Shown here: positions 1 through 8,012 of the stretch, piece by piece
Position numbering within the stretch: the first letter of the stretch is position 1
How the letters are laid out: each line of letters begins with the position of its first letter
Assembly: GCA_023387775.1 (NCBI GenBank)
Contig: JAEWHN010000041.1
Location: 1 to 32,492, forward strand
DNA length: 32,492 nucleotides
Direction of reading: 5' to 3'
Origin: Pseudomonadota bacterium
GTDB lineage: Bacteria; Pseudomonadota; Alphaproteobacteria; Rhizobiales; Rhizobiaceae
Notes under the pieces: model-generated
Told to the model about the DNA's origin: nothing
Databases searched by the model: none
The model's input: only the letters and a program-made list of their open reading frames with translations
Program-made: the position numbers and the translations under genes

Positions 1-594
1 GTGCAGGACCTGGTCAAGAGCGGCATCCTCGTGCAGCGCCACGGCTCCGGCACCTTCGTGGCGCCGCGAATGGAGCGCGTGGAACAGTCGCTGTCGCGGC
101 TCACCTCGTTCACCGACGACATGGCCCGGCGCGGCATGACGGCAAGTTCCGTCTGGCTCGACAAGGGCATCTACCCGCCCTCGCCCGACGAGATCATGAT
201 ACTCGGCCTCTCGGCCAAGGAGATGGTGGCGCGCGTCAGCCGGCTGCGGATCGCCAATGATACGCCGATGGCGATCGAGCGCGCCTCGCTGTCGCTAACC
301 GTCCTCCCCGACCCTGCCGCCGTCGGCTCCTCGCTCTACAACACGCTTGAAATGACCGGCAATCGCCCGCTGCGAGCCGTGCAGCGAATCTCGGCAATCA
401 ATATCGGCGCCGGCGACGCCAAACTGCTCGACGTGCCGGTCGGCTCGGCCTGCCTGCACATCGAGCGGATTTCCTACCTTGCTAGCGGCAAGGTGATAGA
501 ATTCACCCGCTCCGTCTATCGCGGCGACGCCTATGACTTCGTCGCCGAACTCAGGCTGGCGGGCCCAGGCGAAGACTTCGGAGGCAAGACTTGA
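1..594 (+). CDS. GntR-family transcriptional regulator with UTRA domain, 5'-truncated by window edge
   Basis: The product is the C-terminal part of a GntR/HutC-subfamily repressor. The frame is open from base 1, so the GTG there need not be a start. The first ~20 residues (GILVQRHGSGTFVAPR) are the wing of a GntR winged helix, so roughly the first 45-50 residues of DNA-binding domain are missing. Residues ~35-190 form a UTRA effector domain, which in NagR/DasR-type proteins binds phosphorylated amino sugars such as GlcN-6-P or GlcNAc-6-P. Its stop overlaps the TTG start of the SIS-domain gene by four bases, and nagA follows, so it probably controls this amino-sugar operon. The effector is inferred from the neighbours. 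Confidence 0.88.
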   Translation: MQDLVKSGILVQRHGSGTFVAPRMERVEQSLSRLTSFTDDMARRGMTASSVWLDKGIYPPSPDEIMILGLSAKEMVARVSRLRIANDTPMAIERASLSLTVLPDPAAVGSSLYNTLEMTGNRPLRAVQRISAINIGAGDAKLLDVPVGSACLHIERISYLASGKVIEFTRSVYRGDAYDFVAELRLAGPGEDFGGKT

Positions 595-1619
595 CTGCAA
601 TGACCCATATGCGCCGCGAGATCGAGGAGATCCCCGATGCGGTGGCGCGGCTGCTCGACGGTTCCCGGGCGGCACTTGCCGAGGCCGGCCGCGACATTGC
701 CAAGCGCGACCCGCGCTTCGTGGTCACGGTTGCGCGCGGCTCCTCCGACCATGCCGCAACCTTCCTGAAATACGCCGTCGAACTGACAGCCGGCCTGGCC
801 GTCGCCTCGGTCGGCCCTTCGGTCGCCTCGATCTACAATGCGCCGCTAAAGCTCTCCGGCTCGGCCTGCGTGGCGATCTCGCAATCCGGCAAAAGCCCCG
901 ACATCGTGGCGATGGCCGAGGCCGCACGCAAGGCGGGCTCCCTCACCATTGCGCTGACCAACACCGCCGACTCGCCGCTGGCCACGGCCTGCGAGCACAC
1001 GATCGACATCCTCGCCGGCGTCGAGAAGAGCGTGGCCGCGACCAAGACCTTCGTCAATTCTGCCGTGGCGGCGGTGGCGCTGATGGCGCATTGCACCAAC
1101 GACCAGGCGCTGCTTGCAGCACTGGCCGAACTGCCGAACCACCTGCGCAAGGCAGTGGACTGCGATTGGATGCAGATGGCGGCCGCTCTGGACGGCGCCA
1201 GCTCGCTGTTCATCCTCGGGCGCGGCCCGTCCGTCGCCCTCGCCAGCGAGGCGGCGCTGAAATTCAAGGAAACCTGCGCCATGCACGCCGAGGCCTATAG
1301 CGCGGCCGAGGTCATGCACGGGCCGATGGCGCTGGTGCGGCCCGGCTTCCCGGTGCTGGCGCTGGCGGCGCGCGATGCTTCCGAGGCCTCCGTGGTCGAT
1401 ACCGCCGGCCGCCTCGCCAACAAGGGCGCGACGGCGTTCATCACGTCGGACAATGCCGGCAAGGCCACGCGCCTGCCCTTCGTCGCGACCGGCCACCCGC
1501 TGACCGATCCGCTGGCGCTGATCGTGTCTTTCTACGGCTTCGTCGAGGCCTTTGCGCGCCACCGCGGCCTCAACCCCGACGAGCCGCCAAATCTGAGGAA
1601 AGTGACCGAGACGCTATGA
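591..1619 (+). CDS. SIS-domain glucosamine-6-phosphate deaminase (NagB-II type)
   Basis: This is a 342-residue protein with two SIS (sugar isomerase) domains and no glutaminase domain, as in NagB-II/AgaS-like deaminases related to the C-terminal half of GlmS. It should convert glucosamine-6-P to fructose-6-P and ammonia in the cytosol. Visible motifs are VARGSSDHAATF (~47-58) and ISQSGKSPDIV (~96-106) in the first SIS domain, and LGRGPS and EAALKFKE plus AEVMHGP in the second. A GGAGG at 580-584 lies 6 nt before TTG 591 but 15 nt before ATG 600, so the TTG start, translationally coupled to the regulator, is preferred. The stop overlaps nagA (ATGA, 1616-1619). A galactosamine-6-P substrate cannot be excluded. 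Confidence 0.85.
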   Translation: MTAMTHMRREIEEIPDAVARLLDGSRAALAEAGRDIAKRDPRFVVTVARGSSDHAATFLKYAVELTAGLAVASVGPSVASIYNAPLKLSGSACVAISQSGKSPDIVAMAEAARKAGSLTIALTNTADSPLATACEHTIDILAGVEKSVAATKTFVNSAVAAVALMAHCTNDQALLAALAELPNHLRKAVDCDWMQMAAALDGASSLFILGRGPSVALASEAALKFKETCAMHAEAYSAAEVMHGPMALVRPGFPVLALAARDASEASVVDTAGRLANKGATAFITSDNAGKATRLPFVATGHPLTDPLALIVSFYGFVEAFARHRGLNPDEPPNLRKVTETL

Positions 1620-2782
1620 CCGACAGCTTCGCCATCGCCGGTGCGCGCATCTTCGACGGCCAGGCATGGCACAATCGCTCCGCCGTGATCGTGCGCAACG
1701 GCGTCGTCGAGCGCATCGAGGCCGCTGGCGACGTGCCGGCCGGGATGAAGGTGGTCGAACTCGACGGCGGCATGATTGCGCCGGGCTTCGTCGACCTCCA
1801 GGTAAATGGCGGCGGCGGCGTGATGCTCAACGACGCCCCCTCGGTGGAGGCGATCCGCACCATCTGCGCGGCGCATGCGCGCTTCGGCACCACCGCGCTG
1901 CTGCCGACGCTGATCACAGACACGCCCGAGATCACCGCCGCGGCAGTGGAAGCCGGCGCCGAGGCGGCGCGGGAAAAGGTGCCCGGCTTCCTCGGCCTGC
2001 ATCTGGAAGGGCCGCACCTGTCGCTCGCACGCAAGGGCGCGCATGATCCGGCGCTGATCAGGCCGATGACCGACGCCGACGAGGCAGCCCTGATCGCCGC
2101 GCGGGAAAAGATGCCGGTGCTGCTCACCACCATCGCGCCCGAATCCGTCGACCAGACCCGTGTCGGCCGCCTCAAGCAAGCAGACGTGGTGGTCAGCCTC
2201 GGCCATACCGACACCAGCTACAACACCGCGCAGGCGTTTGCTGAAGCCGGAGCGACGATGGTCACGCATCTCTTCAACGCGATGAGCCAGATCGGCAACC
2301 GCGAGCCGGGCGTGGTCGGGGCGGCCATCAACACCGGGACGCTCTATGCCGGCATGATCGCCGACGGCATCCATGTCGACCCGGCGACGATGGGCATCGC
2401 GCTGCGCGCCAAGGTCGGACCGGCGAAGATCTTCCTCGTCACCGACGCCATGGCCACCATCGGCACCGACATGAAATCGTTCACGCTTAACGGCCGTGTC
2501 ATCAGGCGCGAGAGCGGCAGCCTGCGGCTTGAGGACGGCACGCTGGCCGGCGCCGATCTGGACATGATCTCGGCCGTGCGCTTCATGCATCAGACTATCG
2601 GCCTGGAGCTCGACGAGGCTCTGCGCATGGCCTCGCTCTATCCGGCCGAGGCGGTCGGCCAGGACGGCAGGCTAGGCCGGCTGATCATGGGCTCGGCTGC
2701 CAACATCGTGCATCTGTCCGATGATCTCGACATGCGAGGCGTCTGGATCGAGGGGGAGCGGGTGTTTTCGGCAGCCGCCTGA
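1616..2782 (+). CDS. nagA: N-acetylglucosamine-6-phosphate deacetylase NagA
   Basis: A 388-residue amidohydrolase-fold enzyme that removes acetate from GlcNAc-6-P to give GlcN-6-P, the substrate of the upstream deaminase. Family landmarks are all present: GFVDLQVNGGGG (57-68), metal-ligand Glu131 in HLEGPHLS, His197 in LGHTD, His218 in THLFNAM, the REPGVVG loop (229-235), His253 in ADGIHVD and the catalytic Asp277 in LVTDAM. Length and residue spacing match E. coli NagA closely. It is the third gene of the gntR-SIS-nagA operon, joined to the SIS gene by an ATGA overlap. The operon appears to end here because the next gene is convergent. Confidence 0.95.
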   Translation: MTDSFAIAGARIFDGQAWHNRSAVIVRNGVVERIEAAGDVPAGMKVVELDGGMIAPGFVDLQVNGGGGVMLNDAPSVEAIRTICAAHARFGTTALLPTLITDTPEITAAAVEAGAEAAREKVPGFLGLHLEGPHLSLARKGAHDPALIRPMTDADEAALIAAREKMPVLLTTIAPESVDQTRVGRLKQADVVVSLGHTDTSYNTAQAFAEAGATMVTHLFNAMSQIGNREPGVVGAAINTGTLYAGMIADGIHVDPATMGIALRAKVGPAKIFLVTDAMATIGTDMKSFTLNGRVIRRESGSLRLEDGTLAGADLDMISAVRFMHQTIGLELDEALRMASLYPAEAVGQDGRLGRLIMGSAANIVHLSDDLDMRGVWIEGERVFSAAA

Positions 2783-3100
2783 CGGCGGCTGGCCCTCGCC
2801 TGTAATCCGACCGTAAGCGCAGCCTTGGCTGTCGGCACCGAACTGCCGCCGGAGAGTCCGAGGCCTGGATCCCCGGAACCTCCGCACTACGCTCCGCTCG
2901 TGCTCCGGCCCGAGGATGACGGCAATGTGTGAGGCCGCGCTGTGGTCAGCGTTTCAGGATGATTCAACCGCAACCTCAACTCCGTCATTCCCGACCTCGT
3001 GAGCGAGTGAAACGAGCGGAGAGTGTCGGGAATCCATGCCTCGACAGCGGCGGAGCCAGAGCCGCCATCGAATTTTCGTCCGGCCGCAAACTTGCAGGCG
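2783..3100. other. Intergenic region between convergent nagA and rpe, repeat-like
   Basis: A 318-base stretch with no credible gene. Short ORFs exist but have no ribosome-binding site or recognisable protein. It holds a segment around 2866-2936 (CCGGCCCGAGGATGACGG is its most typical part) and the inverted repeat at 2987-3033. Both resemble short dispersed intergenic sequences seen in rhizobial genomes. Since both flanking operons end here, the region probably also carries their terminators; no hairpin followed by a T-run is visible. Confidence 0.5.
2987..3033. repeat. Rhizobial-type palindromic intergenic repeat
   Basis: ATTCCCGAC (2987-2995) and GTCGGGAAT (3025-3033) are perfect 9-bp inverted arms around a 29-nt middle that contains a second, smaller pair, CTCGT (2996-3000) and ACGAG (3012-3016). 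The sequence around it (CGTCATTCCCGAC ... GTCGGGAATCCATGCC) is of a kind I associate with repeated intergenic elements in Mesorhizobium-like genomes. It sits between two convergent transcription units and could act as a bidirectional stop. Copy number cannot be seen from one window. Confidence 0.6.
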
Positions 3101-3778
3101 CTACTTCAAAGCGCCGTCACCCGCAGCCCTGATCGCGGCGATGTTCTGGGCGTAGGCCTCGGCCGTGCCGCCCTTGAACACGGCCGAGCCCGCCACCAGC
3201 ACATTGGCGCCGGCGGCCGTGACCAGCGGCGCGGTTTCGGGCGTCACGCCGCCGTCGATCTCGATGTCGATCGGCCGGTTGCCGATCATGGCCTTCACGC
3301 GCTTGACCTTCTCCACCACCGCCGGAATGAAGGCCTGGCCGCCGAAGCCGGGGTTGACCGTCATCAGCAGCACAAGGTCGAGGCGGTCGAGCACATATTC
3401 GATGGCGCTTTCCGGCGTCGACGGGTTGAGCGACACGCCGGCCTTCTTGCCGAGGTTCCTGATCGCCTGCAGCGAGCGGTCGAGATGCGGGCCGGCCTCG
3501 GCGTGCACGGTGATGATGTCGCAGCCGGCATCGGCGAAGGCGGCGAGATAGGGGTCGGCGGGCGCGATCATCAGGTGACAGTCGAACACCTTGGTCGTGC
3601 GGGCGCGGATCGCCTTGATGACCTGCGGGCCGAAGGTGATGTTGGGCACGAAATGGCCGTCCATGACGTCGAGATGGATCCAGTCGGCGCCGGCGGCCGC
3701 CACCGCCTCGACCTCGTCGCCGAGGCGGGAAAAGTCCGCCGACAGAACCGAGGGCGCGATCAGGGTTTTTGCGGTCAT
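3101..3778 (-). CDS. rpe: Ribulose-phosphate 3-epimerase (CbbE/Rpe)
   Basis: A 225-residue TIM-barrel enzyme interconverting ribulose-5-P and xylulose-5-P, which feeds pentose phosphates from transketolase back to phosphoribulokinase. Residues expected for the family are visible: metal ligands His35 and His69, catalytic Asp37 in HLDVMDGHFVPN, the MTVNPGFGGQ loop (139-148), and Asp175 in IEIDGGVTPE. The start ATG at 3778 overlaps the cbbX stop (ATGA) and is preceded by GGAGGAAG inside cbbX. As the last gene of the CBB operon it would be called cbbE; whether the genome has another rpe copy cannot be judged here. Confidence 0.96.
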   Translation of the reverse strand: MTAKTLIAPSVLSADFSRLGDEVEAVAAAGADWIHLDVMDGHFVPNITFGPQVIKAIRARTTKVFDCHLMIAPADPYLAAFADAGCDIITVHAEAGPHLDRSLQAIRNLGKKAGVSLNPSTPESAIEYVLDRLDLVLLMTVNPGFGGQAFIPAVVEKVKRVKAMIGNRPIDIEIDGGVTPETAPLVTAAGANVLVAGSAVFKGGTAEAYAQNIAAIRAAGDGALK

Positions 3779-4716
3779 TGGCTGGCTTCCTCCCCCTTCG
3801 TCTTCATTGCGAAGACCCGGCTTGCGGTGATGTCATCCGAGGAAATAGTCGACAGGGCCTTGGCGTCGAGCGGGCCCTGGGAGGTCTCGAACAGGCGGTT
3901 GGCTTGCCGCAAACGCGCCCGGTCGAGTGCGTTGCGGATCGAGCGCGCATTGGCGAAATGCGGCTGCTCGCGCCGACGCGCGATGTAGTCTTTGAGCGCC
4001 GCGACAGCGGATTGATCGAGCCTGTAGTTCTGGTGGTCGAGCATCTTCTTGGCGATCCCGAGAAGTTCGTCGTCGGTATAGTCGGGAAAATCGATGTGGT
4101 GCGCAATGCGCGAGCGGAAGCCGGGATTGCTCTCGAAGAAGCGGTCCATGCGCGGCGCGTAGCCGGCGAGGATCACGACCAGGTCGTCGCGCTGGTTTTC
4201 CATCACCTGAAGCAGGATTTCGATCGCCTCTTGGCCGTAGTCACGCTCGTTCTCCGGGCGATAGAGATAATAGGCCTCGTCGATGAACAGCACCCCGCCC
4301 ATCGCCTTTTTCAGGATCTCCTTGGTCTTCGGTGCGGTGTGGCCGATATATTGGCCGACCAGGTCGTCGCGGGTGACCGATACGAGGTGGCCCTTGCGGA
4401 TGTAGCCGAGGCGATGGAGCAGGTCGGCCATCCTCAATGCAACTGTGGTCTTGCCCGTACCGGGATTGCCGGTGAAGCTCATATGCAGCGTCGGCGTTTC
4501 GTGCGCCAGGCCCATGCGCCGGCGCGCGCGCTCGACCAGCAGCAGCGCCGCGGTCTCGCGGATGCGCTTCTTGACTGGGGCGAGGCCGATCAGGTCGCGG
4601 TCCAACTCGGCGAGCACGTCCTTGACGCCCGAGCTCTCGAACTCCTCGCGCAGGTCGATTGCCGTCGGGACTTCCTCGACGGGGGTTTCGGTTTCGGCTG
4701 TTGCTGTTGCGGACAT
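3775..4716 (-). CDS. cbbX: Red-type RuBisCO activase CbbX
   Basis: A 313-residue AAA+ ATPase that remodels inhibited form IC/ID RuBisCO by pulling on the CbbL C-terminus. Walker A is GNPGTGKTT (83-91), Walker B is VLFIDE (142-147), and the substrate-threading loop is YIGHTAPKT (123-131). The GFRSRI segment carries the likely arginine finger. The frame extends upstream to an ATG at 4776, but that extension runs into the repeat beyond the gene and has no homology-like content. The ATG at 4716 (MSATATAETE) has AGGTA just upstream and gives the usual family length (~310). It follows cbbS across a repeat-containing gap and overlaps rpe by 4 nt. Confidence 0.96.
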   Translation of the reverse strand: MSATATAETETPVEEVPTAIDLREEFESSGVKDVLAELDRDLIGLAPVKKRIRETAALLLVERARRRMGLAHETPTLHMSFTGNPGTGKTTVALRMADLLHRLGYIRKGHLVSVTRDDLVGQYIGHTAPKTKEILKKAMGGVLFIDEAYYLYRPENERDYGQEAIEILLQVMENQRDDLVVILAGYAPRMDRFFESNPGFRSRIAHHIDFPDYTDDELLGIAKKMLDHQNYRLDQSAVAALKDYIARRREQPHFANARSIRNALDRARLRQANRLFETSQGPLDAKALSTISSDDITASRVFAMKTKGEEASQ

Positions 4717-4746
4717 GGGAACTACCTGTTCAGTGCATTTGTAATT

Positions 4747-4893
4747 GAAGCACCCCCTCACCGGTTTGCTGCGCAAACCACCTCCCCCTGCCGGGGAGAG
4801 GAACGCTAGTCCTGGCCGGCCGCGGCATTCGTGGTTGGCGCTTACCCGGCTGGGGAGAGGCGACGAGCAAAGCGAGCCGGTGAGGGGTGCTTC
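4747..4893. repeat. Inverted-repeat element in the cbbS-cbbX gap
   Basis: A ~147-bp element is bounded by near-perfect terminal inverted repeats: 4747-4764 and 4877-4893 match over 17 bp with one extra C in the left arm. Inside it are two further hairpins: GGTTTGC/GCAAACC (4763-4769 and 4773-4779, 3-nt loop) and CTCCCC/GGGGAG (4782-4787 and 4793-4798). It carries no gene. The look is that of a small non-autonomous, multi-hairpin repeat of rhizobia. It lies downstream of cbbS and immediately upstream of cbbX within the operon. Confidence 0.75.
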
Positions 4894-4909
4894 GATGTTC
4901 CTTCGAATG

Positions 4910-5329
4910 TTACCCGTATCTGTTGCCGGCCGGGCGGTCGGCTGCGTAGGGCTTGGTCGTGTAACGCACCACGCGGCCGGGGGCTTCCTGCCGCTCGAGG
5001 CGGTAGCCGGGTTCCTCGGCCGGGCGGTTGACGATGAAGGACAGCTTCACCGATTCCCAGCCAGGGCTGGAATCGAACGCGACGACGCGGATGTAGCGGT
5101 CGCCGTAGACCTTGCGGCAGTCCTTCAACTCCATCAACAGGGCCGCCGCGTCGGGGTTGTCGAACATCGGGTGGCCCCACATGTCCCAATAGGTGTTGCG
5201 GGGGTGCGGGTCGTCGGTGAATTCGAGGCTGACGGCCCAGCCATTGTCGATGCAGTACTGCACCTGCGCCCGGATCTGGTCGTCTGTCAGGTCGGGCAGG
5301 AATGAGAAGGTTCCCTGGGTGATGCGCAT
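4910..5329 (-). CDS. cbbS: RuBisCO small subunit, form IC (CbbS)
   Basis: A 139-residue small subunit of ribulose-1,5-bisphosphate carboxylase/oxygenase. It has the family features of an N-terminal QGTFSFLPDLTDDQI, the YCIDNGW segment, and RNTYWDMWGHPMFD (~64-77). The C-terminal extension after ~110 (RLERQEAPGRVVRY...) is characteristic of red-type (IC/ID) small subunits, where it forms a hairpin in the solvent channel. An AGGAG lies about 9 nt before the ATG. It lies 106 nt downstream of cbbL, separated by tandem hairpins, and the two form the L8S8 holoenzyme. Confidence 0.97.
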   Translation of the reverse strand: MRITQGTFSFLPDLTDDQIRAQVQYCIDNGWAVSLEFTDDPHPRNTYWDMWGHPMFDNPDAAALLMELKDCRKVYGDRYIRVVAFDSSPGWESVKLSFIVNRPAEEPGYRLERQEAPGRVVRYTTKPYAADRPAGNRYG

Positions 5330-5357
5330 TGGAATTGGCTCCTGTCGGTTGCGCCGC

Positions 5358-5426
5358 TTTACCCTCCCCCTTGCGGGGAGGGGCGGCGAATGATGCGGTC
5401 GACCCTCCCCACGAGGGGAAGGGTAA
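5358..5426. repeat. Tandem hairpins in the cbbL-cbbS gap
   Basis: Two adjacent hairpins lie in the 106-bp gap. The first is CCCTCCCC (5362-5369) with GGGGAGGG (5375-5382) and a 5-nt loop. The second is CCCTCCCC (5403-5410) with GGGGAAGGG (5415-5423) and a 4-nt loop. The outer ends, TTTACCCTCCCC and GGGGAAGGGTAA, also pair with each other, so a single long stem is an alternative fold. No T-run follows on the coding strand, so a classical terminator is not supported. An mRNA-stabilising or processing structure is as likely. Confidence 0.7.
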
Positions 5427-5435
5427 GGTGCGGTC

Positions 5436-6896
5436 TTACTCCGCCGCCGTCGCCACCGGCACGAAGTCCGGCGAGTCGGTCGAGGCGTAGTTGAAGGTCA
5501 CGTCCTTCCAGGTTTCGAGCGCCTGCTTCAGCGGCAGGCAGGTCTTGGCGGCGTCCTGCAGGATCTGCGGTCCCTCGCGGACGATGTCGCGGCCCTCGTT
5601 GCGGGCAAGCACCATGCATTCGAGCGCGACGCGGTTGGCGGTGGCGCCCGCCGCGATGCCCATCGGATGGCCGATCGTGCCGCCGCCGAACTGCAAAACC
5701 ACGTCCTCGCCGAGCAGGTGGAGGAGCTGGTGCATCTGGCCGGCATGGATGCCGCCCGACGCCACCGGCATCAGCTTGTTGAGCGAGGCCCAGTCCTGGT
5801 CGAAGAAGATGCCGTTCTCCAGCCGCTTCGGATTAAAATCCTCGCGGCAGACGTCGTAGTAGCCGTGGGTCGTGGCCGGGTCGCCTTCCAGCTTGCCCAC
5901 CACCGTGCCGGCATGGATGTGGTCCACGCCTGCCAGCCGCATCCACTTGGCGATGACGCGGAAGGAGACGCCGTGGCTCTTCTGGCGCGTATAGGTGGAG
6001 TGGCCGGCGCGGTGCAGGTGCAGGATCATGTCGTTCTTGCGCGCCCAATTCGACATGGACTGGATGGCCGTGTAGCCGATGACCAGGTCGATCATGACGA
6101 TGGTGGAGCCGAGTTCCTTGGCGAAGTTGGCGCGTTCGTACATGTCCTCCATGGTGGCGGCGGTGACGTTGAGATAGGTGCCCTTGATCTCGCCGGTCTC
6201 GGACTGCGCCTTGTTGACGGCCTCCATGCACCACAGGAAACGGTCGCGCCAATGCATGAAGGGCTGCGAGTTGATGTTCTCGTCGTCCTTGGTGAAGTCG
6301 AGCCCGCCCTTCAGCGCCTCGTAGACTACGCGGCCGTAGTTGCGGCCGGAGAGGCCGAGCTTCGGCTTGACGGTCGCGCCCAGCAACGGGCGGCCGAACT
6401 TGTCGAGGCGCTCGCGCTCGACCACGATGCCGGTGGCCGGGCCGTTGAAGGTCTTCACATAGGCGACCGGCAGGCGCATGTCCTCGAGCCTGAGCGCCTT
6501 GAGCGGCTTGAAGCCGAAGACGTTGCCGATGATCGAGGCCGTGAGGTTGGCGATCGAGCCCGGCTCGAACAGGTCGAGATCGTAGGCGATGTAGGCGAAA
6601 TACTGGCCGGGCGCGTTGGGCACCTGGTCGACCTGATAGGCCTTGGCGCGGTACTTCTCAGAGGCCGTGAGGCGGTCGGTCCAGACTACGGTCCAGGTTG
6701 CCGTAGAGCTCTCGCCGGCCACCGCCGCCGCGGCCTCGATCGGGTCGACGCCGTCCTGCGGGGTGATGCGGAACACCGCGATGATGTCGGTGTCCTTCGG
6801 CTCGTAGTCGGGCTCCCAATAGCCCATCTTCTTGTATTGCATGACACCGGATCTGTAGCGTTCGGCTCCGGTGACGGTTTCTGACTTGTTGGCCAT
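5436..6896 (-). CDS. cbbL: RuBisCO large subunit, form IC (CbbL)
   Basis: A 486-residue large subunit that carboxylates ribulose-1,5-bisphosphate to two 3-phosphoglycerates. The N-terminus (ERYRSGVMQYKKMGYWEPDY) is typical of red-type form I enzymes. Active-site residues are visible with an offset of +2 from the plant numbering: Lys177 and Lys179 in TVKPKLGL, the carbamylated Lys203 with Asp205 and Glu206 in GLDFTKDDEN, HRAGHSTYTR, and loop 6 GTVVGKLEGDP. AAGGA lies ~8 nt before the ATG. It follows cbbA by 34 nt and precedes cbbS. Presence of CbbX and the long CbbS tail independently support form IC. Confidence 0.98.
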   Translation of the reverse strand: MANKSETVTGAERYRSGVMQYKKMGYWEPDYEPKDTDIIAVFRITPQDGVDPIEAAAAVAGESSTATWTVVWTDRLTASEKYRAKAYQVDQVPNAPGQYFAYIAYDLDLFEPGSIANLTASIIGNVFGFKPLKALRLEDMRLPVAYVKTFNGPATGIVVERERLDKFGRPLLGATVKPKLGLSGRNYGRVVYEALKGGLDFTKDDENINSQPFMHWRDRFLWCMEAVNKAQSETGEIKGTYLNVTAATMEDMYERANFAKELGSTIVMIDLVIGYTAIQSMSNWARKNDMILHLHRAGHSTYTRQKSHGVSFRVIAKWMRLAGVDHIHAGTVVGKLEGDPATTHGYYDVCREDFNPKRLENGIFFDQDWASLNKLMPVASGGIHAGQMHQLLHLLGEDVVLQFGGGTIGHPMGIAAGATANRVALECMVLARNEGRDIVREGPQILQDAAKTCLPLKQALETWKDVTFNYASTDSPDFVPVATAAE

Positions 6897-6930
6897 AGGT
6901 CTGGTCCTTTCTTAGCTTGGGTTGGACCGC

Positions 6931-8010
6931 TCAGGCGGCCTTGGCGGGTGCGATTTGCGGGTCGAGCTTGCCGGCGGCGTAGCGCTTGGCCATCTCGTCC
7001 ATGGCGATGACCTTGATCTTCGAGGCATTGCCGGCGGTGCCGAAGCGCTCGAAGCGGTCGCGGCACAGGTCGCGCATGGCGTCCATCGCCGGTTTCAGGA
7101 ACTTGCGCGGGTCGAACTCGCTCGGATGCTCCATGGCGATGCGGCGGAACTGGCCGGTCATGGCCATGCGGCAGTCGGTGTCGATGTTTACCTTGCGCAC
7201 GCCGTGGCGGATGCCGCGCTCGATCTCCTCTACCGGCACGCCGTAGGTCTGGGGCATCTGGCCGCCATGCTTGTTGATGACGTCCTGAAGCTCCTGCGGC
7301 ACCGAGGAGGAGCCGTGCATGACCAGATGCGTGTTGGGCAGCTTGCGGTGGATCTCCTCGATCACGCGCATGGCCAGGATCTCGCCGTCGGGCTTGCGGG
7401 TAAACTTGTAGGCGCCGTGCGAGGTGCCGCAGGCGATCGCCAGCGCGTCGACCTTGGTGCGGGTCACGAAGTCGACCGCCTGGTCGGGATCGGTCAGCAA
7501 CTGATCGTGCGACAGCGCCCCTTCGGCGCCGTGGCCGTCCTCGGCCTCGCCCTGGCCGGTCTCCAGCGAGCCGAGTACGCCGAGCTCACCCTCGACGGAG
7601 GCGCCGACCCAATGGGCCATGCGCGACACGCGCTCCGTAATAGTGACGTTGTATTCATAGCTCGCCGGCGTCTTGGCATCTGCCTTCAGCGAGCCGTCCA
7701 TCATCACCGAGGTGAAGCCGTGGCGGATGGCGGTAAGGCATGTGGCTTCGTTGTTGCCGTGGTCCTGGTGCATGCAGACCGGGATGTCGGGATAGATCTC
7801 GGCCAGCGCGTCGATCATCTTGGCCAGCATGATGTCGTTGGCATAGGAGCGGGCGCCGCGCGACGCCTGGATGATGACCGGCGCGTCGCAGGCCTTGGCC
7901 GCCTCCATAATGGCGAGGCCCTGTTCCATGTTGTTGATGTTGAATGCCGGCACGCCGTAACCGCGTTCGGCGGCGTGGTCGAGCAATTGCCTCAGCGTGA
8001 TGCGCGCCAT
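6931..8010 (-). CDS. cbbA: Class II fructose-1,6-bisphosphate aldolase, Calvin-cycle type (CbbA)
   Basis: A 359-residue zinc-dependent aldolase that joins dihydroxyacetone-P to glyceraldehyde-3-P (or erythrose-4-P) in CO2 fixation. Motifs are PAFNINNMEQ (21-30), HQDHGNN with catalytic Asp83 and zinc ligand His84, ASVEGELGVLG, MHGSSSVP, and KVNIDTDCRMAMTG. The frame stays open far upstream into the GAPDH gene, but the ATG at 8010 (MARITLRQLL) has a strong AAGGAGG located in the end of cbbG and begins only 2 nt after the cbbG stop, which indicates coupling. Length fits the Calvin-cycle subtype of class II aldolases. Confidence 0.96.
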   Translation of the reverse strand: MARITLRQLLDHAAERGYGVPAFNINNMEQGLAIMEAAKACDAPVIIQASRGARSYANDIMLAKMIDALAEIYPDIPVCMHQDHGNNEATCLTAIRHGFTSVMMDGSLKADAKTPASYEYNVTITERVSRMAHWVGASVEGELGVLGSLETGQGEAEDGHGAEGALSHDQLLTDPDQAVDFVTRTKVDALAIACGTSHGAYKFTRKPDGEILAMRVIEEIHRKLPNTHLVMHGSSSVPQELQDVINKHGGQMPQTYGVPVEEIERGIRHGVRKVNIDTDCRMAMTGQFRRIAMEHPSEFDPRKFLKPAMDAMRDLCRDRFERFGTAGNASKIKVIAMDEMAKRYAAGKLDPQIAPAKAA

Positions 8011-8012
8011 GG

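Noticed and set aside
4717..4776. A 20-codon N-terminal extension of cbbX from an upstream ATG
   Set aside because: It reads into the inverted-repeat element and would exceed the family length; the downstream ATG has a better ribosome-binding site.
5667..6884. A 405-codon open frame on the + strand opposite cbbL
   Set aside because: Antisense shadow of cbbL in GC-rich DNA; no ribosome-binding site, and composition (His/Arg/Gly/Val-rich) is that of a reversed coding strand.
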